This document shows, one piece after another, positions 16,666 through 24,886 of a DNA stretch of 64,000 bases. Location of the stretch: the NCBI GenBank assembly GCA_963798775.1, contig CAWCUK010000001.1:1240001-1304000 (forward strand), given 5' to 3'. The notes below the pieces were generated by a model. That model worked only from the letters and a program-made list of their open reading frames with translations, was not told the origin of the DNA and did no database searches. A program made the translations under genes and the position numbers. How positions within the stretch are numbered: position 1 is the first letter of the stretch; each line of letters opens with the position of its first letter. The stretch is from CAWCUK01 sp963798775 (GTDB lineage Bacteria > Bacteroidota > Ignavibacteria > Ignavibacteriales > Ignavibacteriaceae).

Positions 16666-18006
16666 ATGAATTATTCACAAAAAGATTTAGAAATATTAAA
16701 AGAGAGTATTCTCCCGATAAATATTAATGATGATTATAATATTCTCCTACAGAAAGCTAAAGACGCTAAAATAGTTTTAATAGGAGAGGCATCTCACGGT
16801 TCACAAGATTTTTATTCAACTCGCGCCGAACTGACTAAAAGATTAATAAAGGAGAAAGATTTTAATGCTGTTGCGGTAGAAGCTGATTGGCCGGATGCGT
16901 ATAAAATTAATCGTTATGTACAAAAAAATGGTGAAGGCATTACGGCTTTAGAAGCATTAGATGATTTTAAAAGATTTCCAACCTGGATGTGGCGTAATAC
17001 TATTGTATTAGAATTTATTTCTTGGCTTAACAATTACAACTCTATTCTAAACGAAAATAACAGAGTTGGTTTTTACGGCCTCGATTTATACAGCTTACAC
17101 GGTTCAATAAACGCCGTTATAAATTATCTAGAAAAAGTTGATCCTGAAGCTGCTAAAAGAGCCCGATATCGTTATTCTTGTTTTGATCATTACGGAGAAG
17201 ATCCGCAAAGTTACGGTTATGCGGCAAATTTTAATATAACCGAAAGCTGCGAAACAGAAGTAGTAGATCAGCTGTCGGAATTATATAATCAATCATTCAA
17301 CTATATAAAGAAAGATGGCTTTGTTGCCGAGGATGAATTTTTCTTTGCGGAACAGAATGCTAAAATTGCTAAAAATGCGGAAGAATATTATCGTTCTATG
17401 TTTAAAGGTCATGTAGTAACATGGAATCTTCGTGATGAACATATGATGCAGACCTTAGAATCTCTTGATAAACATATTTCTCATAAAATAGGAGCGGCAA
17501 AAATTGTAGTTTGGGAACATAATTCTCATTTGGGAGATGCACGCGCAACAGAAATGTCTCAGCGGGGAGAATTAAATGTTGGGCAGCTGGTGAAAGAAAA
17601 ATATGGCAAAAAATCATTTTCAATAGGATTTACCACAAACACCGGAACTGTAACGGCGGCGAGTAATTGGGGAGAAATTGCCGAAAGGAAAAAAATTCGA
17701 CCCGGTTTAAACAATAGTTATGAAGAATTATTTCATCAAACCAAAATTCCCAAATTTATTATTCTTTCCGAAGAGACGAAAAATGATCCGGAACTGAAAA
17801 GGATTTTAAAATCCAAACTTGAGCGTGCTATCGGTGTAATTTATCTTCCCCGGAGCGAAAGAATTAGTCATTATTTCTTTGCGGATATAGCCGAACAATT
17901 TGATGCGGTAATTCATATTGATAATACTACCGCCGTGGAACCAATAGATAAAAATTCAACTTGGGAAAAAGGAGAATTGCCTGAGACGTTTCCGTCAGGT
18001 GTGTGA
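16666..18006 (+). CDS. Erythromycin esterase-like protein
   Basis: The 446-residue protein matches the EreA/EreB-like superfamily. IGEASHG (His44 by my count), RAELTKRLI, VEADWPDAY, MWRN and HNSHLGDARATEM form the catalytic groove. Only a few members hydrolyse macrolides. Chromosomal members in stress operons, as here, have no proven substrate, so I would not call it a resistance gene. It lies 28 bases after the PRTase and 92 before the hydrolase. The region 18007-18098 contains small dyads but no clear terminator, so the three are probably one unit. Confidence 0.88.
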   Translation: MNYSQKDLEILKESILPININDDYNILLQKAKDAKIVLIGEASHGSQDFYSTRAELTKRLIKEKDFNAVAVEADWPDAYKINRYVQKNGEGITALEALDDFKRFPTWMWRNTIVLEFISWLNNYNSILNENNRVGFYGLDLYSLHGSINAVINYLEKVDPEAAKRARYRYSCFDHYGEDPQSYGYAANFNITESCETEVVDQLSELYNQSFNYIKKDGFVAEDEFFFAEQNAKIAKNAEEYYRSMFKGHVVTWNLRDEHMMQTLESLDKHISHKIGAAKIVVWEHNSHLGDARATEMSQRGELNVGQLVKEKYGKKSFSIGFTTNTGTVTAASNWGEIAERKKIRPGLNNSYEELFHQTKIPKFIILSEETKNDPELKRILKSKLERAIGVIYLPRSERISHYFFADIAEQFDAVIHIDNTTAVEPIDKNSTWEKGELPETFPSGV

Positions 18007-18098
18007 CATATAAGACTATAAAAGTAGTCAAAATAACTTATCATATCAAAAGACAAGATGATAATATTTATATATTTTTATGATAATAGAGAGAATCC

Positions 18099-18770
18099 AT
18101 GGCAAAGATAATTCAAAATTCCACAGATGAAAAATCTGTTACAATTCCCTTAGAAAACATTAAACTTGAAGCAGATTTAACAATACCCGCAAACTCCGTC
18201 GGAATAGTAATATTTGCTCATGGCAGCGGAAGCAGCCGCAAAAGTCCCCGTAATAAATTTGTGGCAAATAAACTAAATACCGCAAACCTCGCCACACTCT
18301 TAATTGATCTTTTAACTTCAGAAGAAGAGAAACTCGATTTTCAGACTAGAGAATTGCGTTTCAATATCGATTTATTAACGGAAAGAATATCTAAAATTAC
18401 CGACTGGATTATTGCCAACGATTTAACGAAGGAATTGCCTGTCGGTTATTTTGGAGCAAGTACCGGAGCCGCAGCGGCTTTAAAAGCAGCGGCAAAAAGA
18501 GAACGAGTGATAAAAGCTGTTGTTTCCCGCGGCGGAAGGCCTGATCTTGCGGAGGAAGTATTGGAGCAAGTTCATGCCCCTGCTTTATTAATAGTCGGCA
18601 GTGAAGATCTTGCAGTTATAGGAATGAATGAATTGGCGCTTAAAAAGCTTAGGTGTGAAAAGAAATTGGAAATAGTAAAAGGGGCGACTCATCTATTTGA
18701 AGAACCCGGCACTCTGGATGCCGCCGCAGATTTGGCAAAGGATTGGTTTATACAGCATTTAACTCCATAA
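18099..18770 (+). CDS. Dienelactone hydrolase-like alpha/beta hydrolase
   Basis: This 223-residue alpha/beta hydrolase keeps the FAHGSGSS oxyanion segment, the nucleophile elbow GASTG (Ser instead of the Cys of true dienelactone hydrolases), an acid in VGSEDLAVIG and a catalytic His in GATHLFEEPG. Such proteins occur next to or fused with PRTase domains. The substrate is unknown; an ester or acyl compound shared with its two upstream neighbours is a reasonable inference. GAGAGAATCC precedes the ATG weakly. It is 21 bases from the next large exported protein. Confidence 0.87.
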   Translation: MAKIIQNSTDEKSVTIPLENIKLEADLTIPANSVGIVIFAHGSGSSRKSPRNKFVANKLNTANLATLLIDLLTSEEEKLDFQTRELRFNIDLLTERISKITDWIIANDLTKELPVGYFGASTGAAAALKAAAKRERVIKAVVSRGGRPDLAEEVLEQVHAPALLIVGSEDLAVIGMNELALKKLRCEKKLEIVKGATHLFEEPGTLDAAADLAKDWFIQHLTP

Positions 18771-18791
18771 TAATTAAAGGCTTCATAATAT

Positions 18792-21700
18792 ATGAAAAAC
18801 ACTTTAATTAATTTATGTCGGTATAAATTTCTTTTTCTATTATCATTGTTTTTTTTGTTACCGGATATTGCAGACGCGCAATACTTCGGAAGAAACAAAG
18901 TTCATTATGATAACTTTTCCTTTAAAATAATGAAAACACCGCATTTCCGTATTTATTATTATCCAATTGAAAAAGAAGCTGTAACCGGAGCAGCTTATAT
19001 GCTTGAAAGATGGGATGATAGATTATCAAAAGTTTTCGGTAATATTTTAGGAAATGAACAGCCGATTATTCTTTATGCAAATCATGCGGATTTTCAACAG
19101 ACAAATGTAATTAGCGGATTAATTCCGCAAGGCACCGGCGGTGTAACTGAAGGTTTAAAAAATAGAGTTATTATTCCTTTCACAGGAATTAATAAAGATA
19201 ATGATCATGTACTCGGCCATGAACTTGTACACACGTTCCAATATACAATGCTGAAAAGCCGCAAAGGAGGAATTTCAGCGGGCATGAAAATGCCGCTTTG
19301 GTTAATAGAGGGAATGGCTGAATATTTATCCATCGGAAGAGTTGATCCGCTTACAACTATGTGGCTGAGAGATGCAGTTTTAAATGATGATGTTCCGTCT
19401 ATTGATGATATTTCAACTAGTTCTAAATATTTTCCCTACAGATATGGTGAGGCTATTTGGGCTTATATAGCAGGTAACTACGGGGATAAATCAGTACGTA
19501 TGCTGCTCGATTCCACACAAGCGCTCGGTTTTGAGGATGGATTTAAATCCTTGTTCGGTTATGGAGTCGATTCTCTTTCTAAAGCGTGGGAGGCGGATGT
19601 AAAATCCGCTTATAAAAAACAAATTGTAGGGAAGACAAAACCTGATAGTTTGGGAAAAACTGTTATTGCGGATGAAGATATAATGAATCTTTCGCCGGTT
19701 ATTAGTCCAGACGGAAAGTATATTGCATTTCTTTCCAGCCGAGATCTTTTCAGCTTGGATTTATATTTGGCTGACGCTGCCACGGGAAAGATTATTAAAA
19801 AACTTGTCAGCTCAGAAACCGATCGCCATTTTGACGCGCTTCGTTTTATAAACTCCTCTGGCACATGGTCCCCGGACGGAAAACAATTTGCTTTTGTTGT
19901 AATTGAAGAAGGTAATAACGCGATTGATATTGTTGATGTTTCTTCCGGTAATATTCAGAAAGAAATTCAAATAGGCGATGCTGATGAAATTTCTTTTTTA
20001 TCATGGTCGCCCAACGGCACCTCAATAACATTTTCGGGAAGCAAAGGCGGCATCAGTAATATATATTTATATCACATAGACACGGAAAAATCCGAACGAC
20101 TTACAAATGACATGTATTCTGAAGTCCAACCCGTATGGTCTCCGGATGGCAAAACAATAGCGTTTATAACTGATAGAGGCGAAAGAACAAATTTAGATGA
20201 ATATAGATTCGGTTCAATAAACATAGGTTTAATGAATGTTAATACAAAAAGAATTACTTCGCTTTCAATGAATGAAGGAACCAAACATCTAAATCCCCAA
20301 TTCTCTCCCGATGGTAAGAATTTATATTTTATTTCTGATCCGGATGGTTTTAATAACATTTATAAATATTCTTTTGAAGCCGATAGCTTTTCCCAAATTA
20401 CAAACGCGGCAACAGGTATAAGCGGTTTAACTGATATGTCCCCTGCGATATCTATCGCTGGTTCAAGTAATATTATGACTTATTCTGTTTTCAATAAAGC
20501 AACCTATGAAATCCATACTCAAAATCTAAATACAACAGAGGGGAAATTTACCGAATTGAGTGATTCAGCCGCTAAATATAATGCGGCCATGCCGCCGCAA
20601 AAAAAATTCGGAAAAGGAATAGTAAGTAATTATTTAGATAATCCAAAAGCAGGTTTGCCGGAGGATTTAAAAATGGACATAACAGATTATCATCCTTCTT
20701 TAAAAATGGTTTATATCGGGCAAGCAGTTGTCGGAGTGGCCGTTAATCAATACGGTTCCGGAATAGGAGGCGGTATAAGTATGTTGTTCAGTGACATGCT
20801 ATCTAACCATATATTATCTGTTGTTGTTCAAGCTAATGGTGATTTTAAGGATATTGGCGGTGAGGCACAATATGTAAACAGAGAAACCAGATTTAATTAC
20901 GGCGCCGCAATAGGACATATTCCTTACCAAACTGTTTCAGTAAGTTCATATATTGATACAGCATCAGTGGGCGGATCTCCTACTTATGTACAAAATTTAC
21001 AACTACTTCGTCAGCGAGTTTTTGTAGATCAGGTTTCGTTATTGGGCGCTTATCCTTTTTCAACAAACAGACGTGCCGAAATTTCTTTAGGTTATACCCG
21101 GATTAGCTACGATCTTGAAAGAGAAACTTATGTTTCAACTTTAAATGGTTTTCTTCTTTCGAATAATACCAAAAGTCTTCCCTCTCCTTCAGCTCTTAAT
21201 TTGTTTCAATTAGGAGCCGCTTATGTCGGAGATTATTCTTACTTCGGTTTTACTTCCCCAATTAAGGGAAGCAGGTTTCGTTTTGAAGTTGAGCCGACTG
21301 TTGGATCGCTACAGTTTTTAACAGCTTTGGCTGATTATCGAAAATACTTTTTCTTAAACCCTATTACTATCGCTTTGCGGGGACTTCATTACGGTCGATA
21401 TTTCGGTGATGCCGATAATAACAGATTATCTCCTTTATATGTTGGATACGATACTTGGGTACGAGGCTACTCAATTAATTCATTTGATTTAACCGAATGT
21501 TCACAAACCAATGATCCATACGGTTGTCCTGAAATTGATAGATTAATTGGATCCAGAATTGGAATAATAAATGCCGAAATAAGGCTTCCTCTTTTTGGAA
21601 CGGAACAATTCGGGTTAATAAATTTTCCCTATTTACCAACAGAAATAGTCGGTTTTCTAGACGGCGGCATTGCTTGGAGCAAATCTAATCCGCCCATTTT

Positions 21701-21866
21701 TAAATTATCTAAAAATTCCAATCAGCGAATTCCCGTTTTTTCGGCAGGACTTGCCGCCAGAGTAAATTTATTCGGGTATTTAGTAGGTCAAGTATATTAC
21801 GCATACCCATTTCAGCGCCCCGGGAAAGGGTTTGTATTCGGATTTGTTATTTCGCCGGGATGGTAA
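18792..21866 (+). CDS. Surface peptidase-MA / TolB-like propeller / beta-barrel protein
   Basis: This 1024-residue exported protein carries a signal peptide (about 1-29, ending ADA). The metallopeptidase domain has HELVH (His143) and the third zinc ligand in EGMAEY, as in peptidase-MA-like gluzincins. A WD40/PD40 propeller (about 290-600) has repeated SPDGK, SPNGT and SPDGK turns, and a C-terminal region (about 640-1024) looks like an Omp85/surface-antigen barrel ending in an aromatic residue (SPGW). The likely topology is a barrel in the outer membrane with peptidase and propeller on one face. Its target is unknown. AATATATG gives a weak ribosome binding site; coupling to the upstream hydrolase is possible. 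Confidence 0.83.
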   Translation: MKNTLINLCRYKFLFLLSLFFLLPDIADAQYFGRNKVHYDNFSFKIMKTPHFRIYYYPIEKEAVTGAAYMLERWDDRLSKVFGNILGNEQPIILYANHADFQQTNVISGLIPQGTGGVTEGLKNRVIIPFTGINKDNDHVLGHELVHTFQYTMLKSRKGGISAGMKMPLWLIEGMAEYLSIGRVDPLTTMWLRDAVLNDDVPSIDDISTSSKYFPYRYGEAIWAYIAGNYGDKSVRMLLDSTQALGFEDGFKSLFGYGVDSLSKAWEADVKSAYKKQIVGKTKPDSLGKTVIADEDIMNLSPVISPDGKYIAFLSSRDLFSLDLYLADAATGKIIKKLVSSETDRHFDALRFINSSGTWSPDGKQFAFVVIEEGNNAIDIVDVSSGNIQKEIQIGDADEISFLSWSPNGTSITFSGSKGGISNIYLYHIDTEKSERLTNDMYSEVQPVWSPDGKTIAFITDRGERTNLDEYRFGSINIGLMNVNTKRITSLSMNEGTKHLNPQFSPDGKNLYFISDPDGFNNIYKYSFEADSFSQITNAATGISGLTDMSPAISIAGSSNIMTYSVFNKATYEIHTQNLNTTEGKFTELSDSAAKYNAAMPPQKKFGKGIVSNYLDNPKAGLPEDLKMDITDYHPSLKMVYIGQAVVGVAVNQYGSGIGGGISMLFSDMLSNHILSVVVQANGDFKDIGGEAQYVNRETRFNYGAAIGHIPYQTVSVSSYIDTASVGGSPTYVQNLQLLRQRVFVDQVSLLGAYPFSTNRRAEISLGYTRISYDLERETYVSTLNGFLLSNNTKSLPSPSALNLFQLGAAYVGDYSYFGFTSPIKGSRFRFEVEPTVGSLQFLTALADYRKYFFLNPITIALRGLHYGRYFGDADNNRLSPLYVGYDTWVRGYSINSFDLTECSQTNDPYGCPEIDRLIGSRIGIINAEIRLPLFGTEQFGLINFPYLPTEIVGFLDGGIAWSKSNPPIFKLSKNSNQRIPVFSAGLAARVNLFGYLVGQVYYAYPFQRPGKGFVFGFVISPGW

Positions 21867-21894
21867 TTTTTAAAAATCTGAAAGGAAAATTATT

Positions 21895-22683
21895 TTGCCT
21901 GAATTGCCTGATGTTGAAACTTTTAAAAGATATATGAATGAAACGGCACTGCATCATAAAATTGATAAAGTGAATATTTCCGCGCCCAAACTGGTAAAAA
22001 ATGTTAGCGCAGCAACCATTAAAAGAAGATTAAAAGGACAAAAGTTTGACGCCATTAAAAGGCATGGTAAATATTTATTTGCCCATTTAAATAATGATTA
22101 CTGGATTATTTTTCATTTCGGGATGACCGGCTACCTAAAATATTTCAAGGATCAAAATGAACAGCCGCCTCATGTTAGAATGCAGGTAAATTTTTCAAAT
22201 AATTATCATCTCGCTTACGATTGTAGAAGGAAGTTCGGAGAAATTGACGGTGTTACTAACCCTGATGATTTTATTAAAGAAAAAGAATTAGGACCTGATC
22301 CGATTGAGGATGAAATTGATTTTAAAACTTTTAAAGAACTTTTTAATAATAGAACGGGGGCTGTTAAATCAGCATTAATGAATCAGCAAATTTTGGCGGG
22401 AATAGGAAATATTTATTCCGATGAAATACTCTTTCAAGCAAAAATATTTCCGGGAAAATCTCTTAATAAAATTGACGATAAGGAATTAAAAAAAATCTAT
22501 CGCATGATGAATAAAGTACTGGAAAAGGCTATTAAAGTAAAAGCTGATCCGGAGAAAATGCCGAATTTTTATTTAATTCACCACCGGAATCCGGGAGATG
22601 ATTGTCCGAAATGCGACGGAAAAATTAAAAAGAAAACAATCGGCGGAAGATCATCATATTACTGCAATAAGCATCAAAAATAA
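21895..22683 (+). CDS. mutM: Formamidopyrimidine-DNA glycosylase-like enzyme
   Basis: The 262-residue base-excision repair enzyme of the Fpg/Nei family starts at a TTG, giving PELPDVET with catalytic Pro2 and Glu3. The start is certain because this Pro must follow Met. A conserved lysine lies in RHGKYLF, and the H2TH region includes LMNQQILAGIGNIYSDE. The zinc finger is altered: DDCPKC ... YYCNKH replaces the usual four Cys with three Cys and one His, and the RVYGR loop is replaced by LIHHRNPGDD. It may therefore differ in lesion choice. GAAAGGAAAA precedes the start. LigD polymerase follows after 153 bases. Confidence 0.88.
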   Translation: MPELPDVETFKRYMNETALHHKIDKVNISAPKLVKNVSAATIKRRLKGQKFDAIKRHGKYLFAHLNNDYWIIFHFGMTGYLKYFKDQNEQPPHVRMQVNFSNNYHLAYDCRRKFGEIDGVTNPDDFIKEKELGPDPIEDEIDFKTFKELFNNRTGAVKSALMNQQILAGIGNIYSDEILFQAKIFPGKSLNKIDDKELKKIYRMMNKVLEKAIKVKADPEKMPNFYLIHHRNPGDDCPKCDGKIKKKTIGGRSSYYCNKHQK

Positions 22684-22836
22684 ATAACATATAAAAACTT
22701 CTTGCCGCCTCGCAAAAATTGTTGTGACGTTCAATATTAGATTTCTTAATTGATTTTGTTACTGTGGTTTTAGATTTTATGAAAGACGGCGGGATAAAGA
22801 TTCTAAAAAATTAGAAAAGAAACTGCAGGTTAATTA

Positions 22837-23766
22837 ATGGTAAAACTTAATTTCGGAAAATATTCATTTGAATTAACGCATGCCGACAAAGTTTACTTTC
22901 CCGATAAAGGCTATACCAAAGGAGAGCTGGTTGAATATTATAAAAATATTGCCGATACAATGATTCCGCATATTAAAAATCGTGCTGTTTCTATGCTGAG
23001 ATTTCCAAACGGAATAAACGGGAAAAGTTTTTTTCAGAAAGATGCGCCCGATTATTTTCCAAATTGGATAGAACTTAAACTTATAGAAAGAAAAACCGGG
23101 GGAAGTATTTGTCATGTTGTTTGTAATAATGCGGCAACGCTGGCATACCTTGCTGGTCAAGGTTGCATAACCCCGCATGTTTGGCTTAGTAAAATTTACA
23201 AAATAGATTATCCCGATAGATTAATTTTTGATTTGGACCCGCCGGACAATGATTTTTCTGTAGTAAAATTTGCCGCAAAAGAAATAAAAAAATTTTTAAA
23301 TGATGAACTAAATCTACCGGCTTATTTAATGACTACAGGTTCCAGAGGATTACATGTAGTTACTCCCATTAACAGAAATAACAATTTTGATTTTGTAAGA
23401 AAACTTGCGCAAGATACCGCTAAAATTTTAGCGGAACGTAATCCTAAAAAATTAACTACTGAAGTAAGAAAAAATAAAAGAAACGGAAGATTATTTTTAG
23501 ACACGGCAAGAAACGCTTATGCCCAGACAGCAGTTCCTCCCTATTCGGTTAGACCAAAACAAGGCGCGCCTATTGCGGTACCTATTGAATGGGACGAAAT
23601 AAGTAGGGGAATTAAATCTCAATCGTTTAACATCAAAAATATATTTAAAAGAATTGATACAGCCGGCGACCCATGGAAAGATATAAATAGACATTCACAT
23701 TCATTAAAAAATCCGCGCGAAGTTCTTGATAAATTATTAAACTCAGAGTTCTCTAAATCCAAATAA
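22837..23766 (+). CDS. LigD-type polymerase domain protein (stand-alone)
   Basis: This 309-residue archaeo-eukaryotic primase-like polymerase is homologous to the Pol domain of LigD, which fills gaps during non-homologous end joining. The metal site DLDPPD and the nucleotide motif TTGSRGLHV are clear, as is the N-terminal LTHADKVYFPDKGYTKGEL typical of LigD Pol. There is no ligase or nuclease domain and no ku gene in the window, so partners must be elsewhere or it serves base-excision gap filling with the neighbouring glycosylase. The 22684-22836 gap has TTG-18-TAGATTTT, a near match to a Bacteroidota promoter. A PRC-barrel gene follows 13 bases later. Confidence 0.9.
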   Translation: MVKLNFGKYSFELTHADKVYFPDKGYTKGELVEYYKNIADTMIPHIKNRAVSMLRFPNGINGKSFFQKDAPDYFPNWIELKLIERKTGGSICHVVCNNAATLAYLAGQGCITPHVWLSKIYKIDYPDRLIFDLDPPDNDFSVVKFAAKEIKKFLNDELNLPAYLMTTGSRGLHVVTPINRNNNFDFVRKLAQDTAKILAERNPKKLTTEVRKNKRNGRLFLDTARNAYAQTAVPPYSVRPKQGAPIAVPIEWDEISRGIKSQSFNIKNIFKRIDTAGDPWKDINRHSHSLKNPREVLDKLLNSEFSKSK

Positions 23767-23779
23767 ACACGGAGGATTT

Positions 23780-24553
23780 ATGCTTAGAAGCAGCAAAAAA
23801 TTAGAAGGATATAAAATTCATGCTAAAGATGGGAACATCGGTAAAGTGTATGATTTTTATTTTGACGACCGAACTTGGGCAGTTAGATATTTAGTTGCGG
23901 ATACAGGCGGATGGCTGGAACAAAGGCAAGTTTTAATTTCTCCGCAATCTTTAGGAAGTCCTGCCTGGGAAAGTGAAGAATTTCCTATAAATCTGTCAAA
24001 AGAACAAATTGAAAATAGTCCCGATATTTCTAATGATGAACCTATTTCACTTCATAAAGAACATGAATTAACAACCTATTACGGCTGGCCGGACTATTGG
24101 CTGGGAGGCGGTTATTATGTTCCTTCGCTTGGTGTTGTTCCTCCTGTTGCTTTTAATACCGCGGAACGGGAAGTAAAAGAACAGGAAAAAAGTGAAACCG
24201 AAGAAGGAAATCATAATTTAAGGAGTGTTAGAGAAATAACCGGGTATAATATTAAGGCGGCCGATGGAAGTATAGGGCATGTTGAAGATTTTATAGTTGA
24301 TGATGCAGGCTGGATTATACGGTATCTTGTTGTGGACACGCGAAATATTTTACCTGGGGGTAAAAAAGTTATAATCCAGTTAGACTGGATAAAAAGAATG
24401 GATTGGTCAGAATCACGAGTTTATCTCCACTTGACTAAAGATCAAATAACGAACAGTCCGGAGTTCGATCCGTCAAAACCATTAAGTAAAGAATATGAAC
24501 AACAACTGCATGATTATTATGATAAACCTACGTATTGGAAAGAAAACAAATAG
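23780..24553 (+). CDS. Protein with two PRC-barrel domains
   Basis: The 257-residue soluble protein holds two similar PRC-barrel domains (about 1-80 and 145-235). Each has the pattern GYKIHAKDGNIGKVYDFYFDD / GYNIKAADGSIGHVEDFIVDD, then a strand with W-I-R-YLVVDT. PRC barrels occur in the photosynthetic reaction centre H subunit and RimM, and double-barrel proteins are common in stress loci. No function is assigned. It is tightly linked to the LigD gene upstream (13 bases) and to a small stress-like coiled-coil gene downstream (23 bases), with GGAGG before the start. Confidence 0.88.
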   Translation: MLRSSKKLEGYKIHAKDGNIGKVYDFYFDDRTWAVRYLVADTGGWLEQRQVLISPQSLGSPAWESEEFPINLSKEQIENSPDISNDEPISLHKEHELTTYYGWPDYWLGGGYYVPSLGVVPPVAFNTAEREVKEQEKSETEEGNHNLRSVREITGYNIKAADGSIGHVEDFIVDDAGWIIRYLVVDTRNILPGGKKVIIQLDWIKRMDWSESRVYLHLTKDQITNSPEFDPSKPLSKEYEQQLHDYYDKPTYWKENK

Positions 24554-24576
24554 CTATTAATTAAGGAGATGGCGTT

Positions 24577-24864
24577 ATGGAAAGACGGAAAGAATTCATC
24601 AACGAAATTCACAAAAAAATAGATGAAATAAACGAAGAGCTGATAAATATTGAGGCAAAAATCAAAAAAGTCGGTAAAGATGCCAAAAATAATTACAGTT
24701 ATGAAATATCCGAACTGAAAAAACAAAAAGAATTAGCTGAGGAAACTGTAACAAAATTAAGCAACGTAAGCGAAGCTGCAGCAGAAGATATATTTCAAGG
24801 AGCTGAAAAAGCATTTAATGATTTGAAAAATGCCTTTGTAAACGCCACATCCCGATTCACATAA
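24577..24864 (+). CDS. sll1863-like small helical stress protein
   Basis: The 95-residue all-helical protein consists of Lys/Glu-rich heptads (about 1-65), then AAAEDIFQGAEKAFNDLKNAF and the ending ATSRF. This pattern matches the sll1863 family, named for a Synechocystis stress-response protein; the molecular role is unknown. It may act as a coiled-coil scaffold or membrane-surface protein. AAGGAG lies before the ATG. It sits in a row with the PRC-barrel and PEP synthase genes with gaps of about 23 bases, so it is probably cotranscribed. Confidence 0.78.
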   Translation: MERRKEFINEIHKKIDEINEELINIEAKIKKVGKDAKNNYSYEISELKKQKELAEETVTKLSNVSEAAAEDIFQGAEKAFNDLKNAFVNATSRFT

Positions 24865-24886
24865 AATGAAAAATTGGAGTTTTTGA

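Noticed and set aside
16666..18006. Macrolide resistance gene
   Set aside because: The esterase-like protein keeps family motifs, but chromosomal members in PRTase-linked stress loci have no shown drug activity, so I do not call resistance.
22684..22836. Short reading frames between mutM and the LigD polymerase gene
   Set aside because: The longest has about eleven codons and no ribosome binding site.
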